Below are positions 61,400 through 64,000 of a DNA stretch of 64,000 nt, piece after piece. A model generated the notes under the pieces. It worked only from the letters and a program-made list of their open reading frames with translations. It was not told the DNA's origin and did no database searches. The DNA is from Sipunculus nudus (Eukaryota > Annelida > Sipuncula > Golfingiida > Sipunculidae). The stretch is taken from positions 32,931,956 through 32,995,955 of the forward strand of contig CM049318.1 of assembly GCA_026874595.1 (NCBI GenBank). Direction: 5' to 3'. Within the stretch, counting starts at the first letter, position 1. Each line of letters begins with the position of its first letter. The translations under genes were made by a program, and so were the position numbers.

Positions 61400-62448
61400 C
61401 TGAGTCAAAATTAAATAATATGCAGTGTATTTATTTTAGTTTCAGCATTTGCGGGTTTTGAAAAACATGTTATGCTAAACATAAATAGAGTAACCAGATG
61501 AAATTGTAATTGAATTAGCAAATACAGAGAGCGTCCCATCAACGAAAAATCTAGGGAAACTGCACATACTGTTAAATAAAGAACAAGCGATGGCTAACTT
61601 TTACTGTAACTTGACACTTTTATCAAAGTCAAAGATGAGATGACACTAAAAGTGGTAACGGTCACACAAAATTGTGCAGACTGGACAATCTGGTGTACTT
61701 TCAATAAATAGGAATAAGGGTAATCAGAGGGATACACATACACTGACCAAGGTTTAAATCTACACTGGGTCACAGTGACCTCATTTCAGAGAATAGGTAA
61801 TTACTTGTATAGTTCGATACAAATATACAGGAACAACTAACATTATTAAAATAAATCGAATCAGTGGGTCAAAGGTTACCCAAAAGTTAATCATTTTTAG
61901 GTAGTCATACATCACTGATTAACATCAGGTGGGAACCAAATCTAATATATCTGTTTAATAGAGGCAATTTGCTAGAGGAGAATAATTATCGACAAGAACG
62001 ACTTGCTTGCTTGTCCAGATATGCGTAAGGTAGTATTTCAATCAATTCAGTTCAATGGTATTAATTTGAAAGTGCTTAAAAGTTCCGAAAGTGAAGGTCA
62101 ACGTCACCTAACAGTTACTCAGTTCGAGCAAGTCATATGCTGCTGCCTTCCACCGAGTTAGAAACAAGTCTAATAATAACTTTGGGTGCTATCGCCCTCA
62201 TGAGAAAAGATGGTCCGAACTCCGCAGCAGCACAAAGATAAAAAAATTACCCTGTAATATGTGTTAGGATATAAAGTTGATATTTGACATTGCATCTGAA
62301 ATATAAGCTTTTCAAAAGTGCGGCCCCGTGACCGCAAAAACAATAAGCCCATGACGATAATAACTATAGTGTCAATAACCGATGTATAGGCTTCTGCTTG
62401 CAGAATTGTATATCTGAATAATTATTAAGGAATTAAAGACACATTATG

Positions 62449-63000
62449 CGTCAGTATGAGATAAAGGGACCAACGGACAGTCTGTGGAAAACATTCACAA
62501 ATATAGATCATCTGGAAATATTTGGTTATTTCGGTGAAACCTTCACACTATACACACGGCACATGAAGCACGGTTGCCGGTCAAAACAAAAAAAAAGCGA
62601 CTTAACACCCAACACTTGGTGCATGCAAGAATCTTATTGGCCAATCATCCATTTAGAGGGATTTCCATACTTTACGGTAAGCCGTTAACACACTACCCAA
62701 TCTATGCCATACTGGCGCTATCCTTCTTTCTTTTCCCTTCTCTTCGTTCTGTTATATAATTATTTGTTTACTTATGAACGAGAACAAAACACCAAGTCAT
62801 CACCCGGAAGGTAATGGTAAAACCTAAGGGTATCTGAACAACGGATCAATTATATTCGGACAACACAACCTAACATATTGGGTAGTGCAATTACGACTGT
62901 TGAAGATGCAGAAAATCATACACTAAAGCGCCATACAGAGATACAAGCAGTATAGCCTACATATAATGCACGCACCAGCTACATACCTAGAGCCACATAT
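62449..63000. other. Sequence beyond the gene-duplication breakpoint
   Basis: No receptor homology. The first 80 bp (GGGACCAACGG, CATTCACAAATATAGATCAT) resembles the dispersed repeat near 53150 and 53780. No convincing gene is seen; the 62446-62688 frame is likely repeat-derived. Confidence 0.5.
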
Positions 63001-63079
63001 TTCGGAACTACTGCATAAAATAAATGTAATATAAATAAATGATCATGGAGACAGATTGCAATGAAGAAAAGGGGCAACT

Positions 63080-64000
63080 ATAACATCAGATGGCCCACTC
63101 CAACAATGATACACAGCAACGTGTAAATAGCTAGAAAAACACCTAACGTCAGCACATAGTCCTTAAGTCGAACATTAGGAGTTCGTTTTCTGTTGGACCG
63201 TCGGGGTTCCTCTCCCTGTGGCATTTCGCAACACTCAGGCATTAGCTCTTTCAAGCAGGGCTGACACCAGAATGAAGCACAGACGGGACATTAACATCAC
63301 TAGGCATAGACAGCTCAGCTGACAGTTTCGGCTGACATATGAGGAGGTATCAATGGGACAAACATGTCGTCTTCAACAGAGTCATCCATAGCGTATGAAC
63401 GCAAATTTGAAGCACAAACTGAAGATGTAGGGGGTACCGTAAAGCATTCGGTACGCTGTACTCGGTAAGACATATTGCGCAGCTGTGACCCGGTAAACTT
63501 TTGTATTTTGCATCATGGCCCGTCGATGCTGGTAACCAAGTAGAGATCCCTAGCTTTCGATTTATTCCTGTCACTGTGTAAATAAACTAAATCCCAAACC
63601 TTTGCGTCTGGCTCATTTCTATAAATAGCGTGGAGAGCCTTGCTTTGTTCACTGTGGGCGTGGTTACTGGAACGATGCTGATGTTGGGTTAGAATGGCAT
63701 CCTGATCCGTGAAAGGAAGCTGCGCTTTGGTAAACAGGTCTCGTTGGGTGAACATCTCTCGCGCCGATAGTCCTGGGGCCATAACTCCGGAATTGAGGCG
63801 TGATGTGACTATAGCTAAGGCCATGACCGAGACTGGACCGCCAGATGGGTCCTCTATAGCTTTTTCGGCGCGGGGGTTCTTATTACTGTTCTTTTGCACG
63901 GGTTAGCTCAATACATAAACGGTGTTTTTCTAAGAGCTTATCGCTTTGGATTGCCTGGAACCCTGGACCTAGGTCAGTGCGAATTGTGGCATATGGCCCA
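63080..64000 (-). pseudogene. Decayed LTR-retroelement integrase, C-terminal part (runs off the window)
   Basis: Minus-strand translation reads IRTDLGPGFQAIQSDKLLEK, a frameshift near 63890, then NSNKNPRAEKAIED (the region of the catalytic Glu of an rve-type integrase), LNSGVMAPGLSAREMFTQRD, VWDLVYLHSDRNKSKARDLY, LVTSIDG, a TGA stop at about 63513-63515, and QKFTGSQLRNMSYRVQRTEC. Further on, in another frame, RRSNRKRTPNVRLKDYV precedes a hydrophobic end. The order fits the integrase end of a Ty3/Gypsy- or BEL-like pol; I cannot settle which. With a frameshift and stop codons it is inactive. The rest of pol would lie past 64000. Confidence 0.7.

Larger units (their letters stand above)
54600..62448 (-). 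pseudogene. Second receptor copy, 5'-truncated pseudogene
   Basis: Exons 3-11 of the receptor at 10176-21892 have counterparts here in the same order and strand, and the introns between exons 2 and 8 are also clearly alike. Homology stops at 62448, which corresponds to 20070 in the intact copy, 31 bp inside intron 2; no copy of exons 1 or 2 follows. Exons 3-8 sum to 900 nt with no stop, provided a GC donor and a shifted acceptor are used. Exon 9 is half lost, exon 10 contains TGA and TAA codons, and the tail is shortened with TAA early. Loss of promoter, signal peptide and membrane anchor argues for a pseudogene. A soluble product driven by unrelated upstream sequence is a less likely alternative. 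Confidence 0.8.

Overview
The window is eukaryotic: genes are split by GT-AG introns, TA, CT and TAA microsatellites are common, and decayed retroelements and many diverged repeat families fill the rest. Lectin-type receptor exons, a tRNA-derived SINE and a retroelement integrase of a kind I associate with marine invertebrates suggest a mollusc or another lophotrochozoan. No sequence feature proves the species. Most open frames here are repeat or microsatellite by-products.

The one convincing intact gene lies on the minus strand at 10176-21892. Eleven exons join without a break into a 707-residue type I membrane receptor. Its order is signal peptide, first half of a C-type lectin-like domain (CTLD), a WSC domain, second half of the same CTLD, a second complete CTLD, a short stalk, one membrane span with a basic stop-transfer, and a 223-residue cytoplasmic tail with ten tyrosines in repeated signalling-type motifs. 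The WSC domain appears to be nested inside the long-loop region of the first CTLD and is carried by an exon pair bounded by phase-1 introns.

A second copy in the same orientation lies at about 54600-62448. Its homology stops abruptly inside intron 2, so the signal peptide and first half-CTLD are missing. A 900-nt reading frame from WSC to stalk is still open, but the membrane exon has stop codons and the tail is shortened and stopped. I call it a pseudogene. A decayed LTR-retroelement integrase lies just beyond its broken end (about 63000-64000).

Left of the intact gene (1-10175) is repeat-rich DNA: a probable solo LTR inserted in a TA array (93-824), a 1056-bp foldback element with TA target duplication (3384-4439) containing a tRNA-derived SINE, and two diverged tandem-repeat fields (about 5560-6660 and 6990-8370).

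Between the gene copies (about 26000-47770) is a mosaic of one large repeat family. It contains a segmental duplication of about 5 kb (27050-31860 and 42300-47530), each copy holding a satellite of about 365 bp with four or five units. The repeats carry recurring motifs that resemble CTCF sites, RFX X-boxes and AGGTCA nuclear-receptor half-sites, plus CGAG-type and CTTGC-type hairpins. From 47770 to 54540 the sequence is AT-rich and largely featureless apart from another tandem field (51040-51830) and dispersed repeats. All motif and family calls were made by eye from the sequence; no searches were run.
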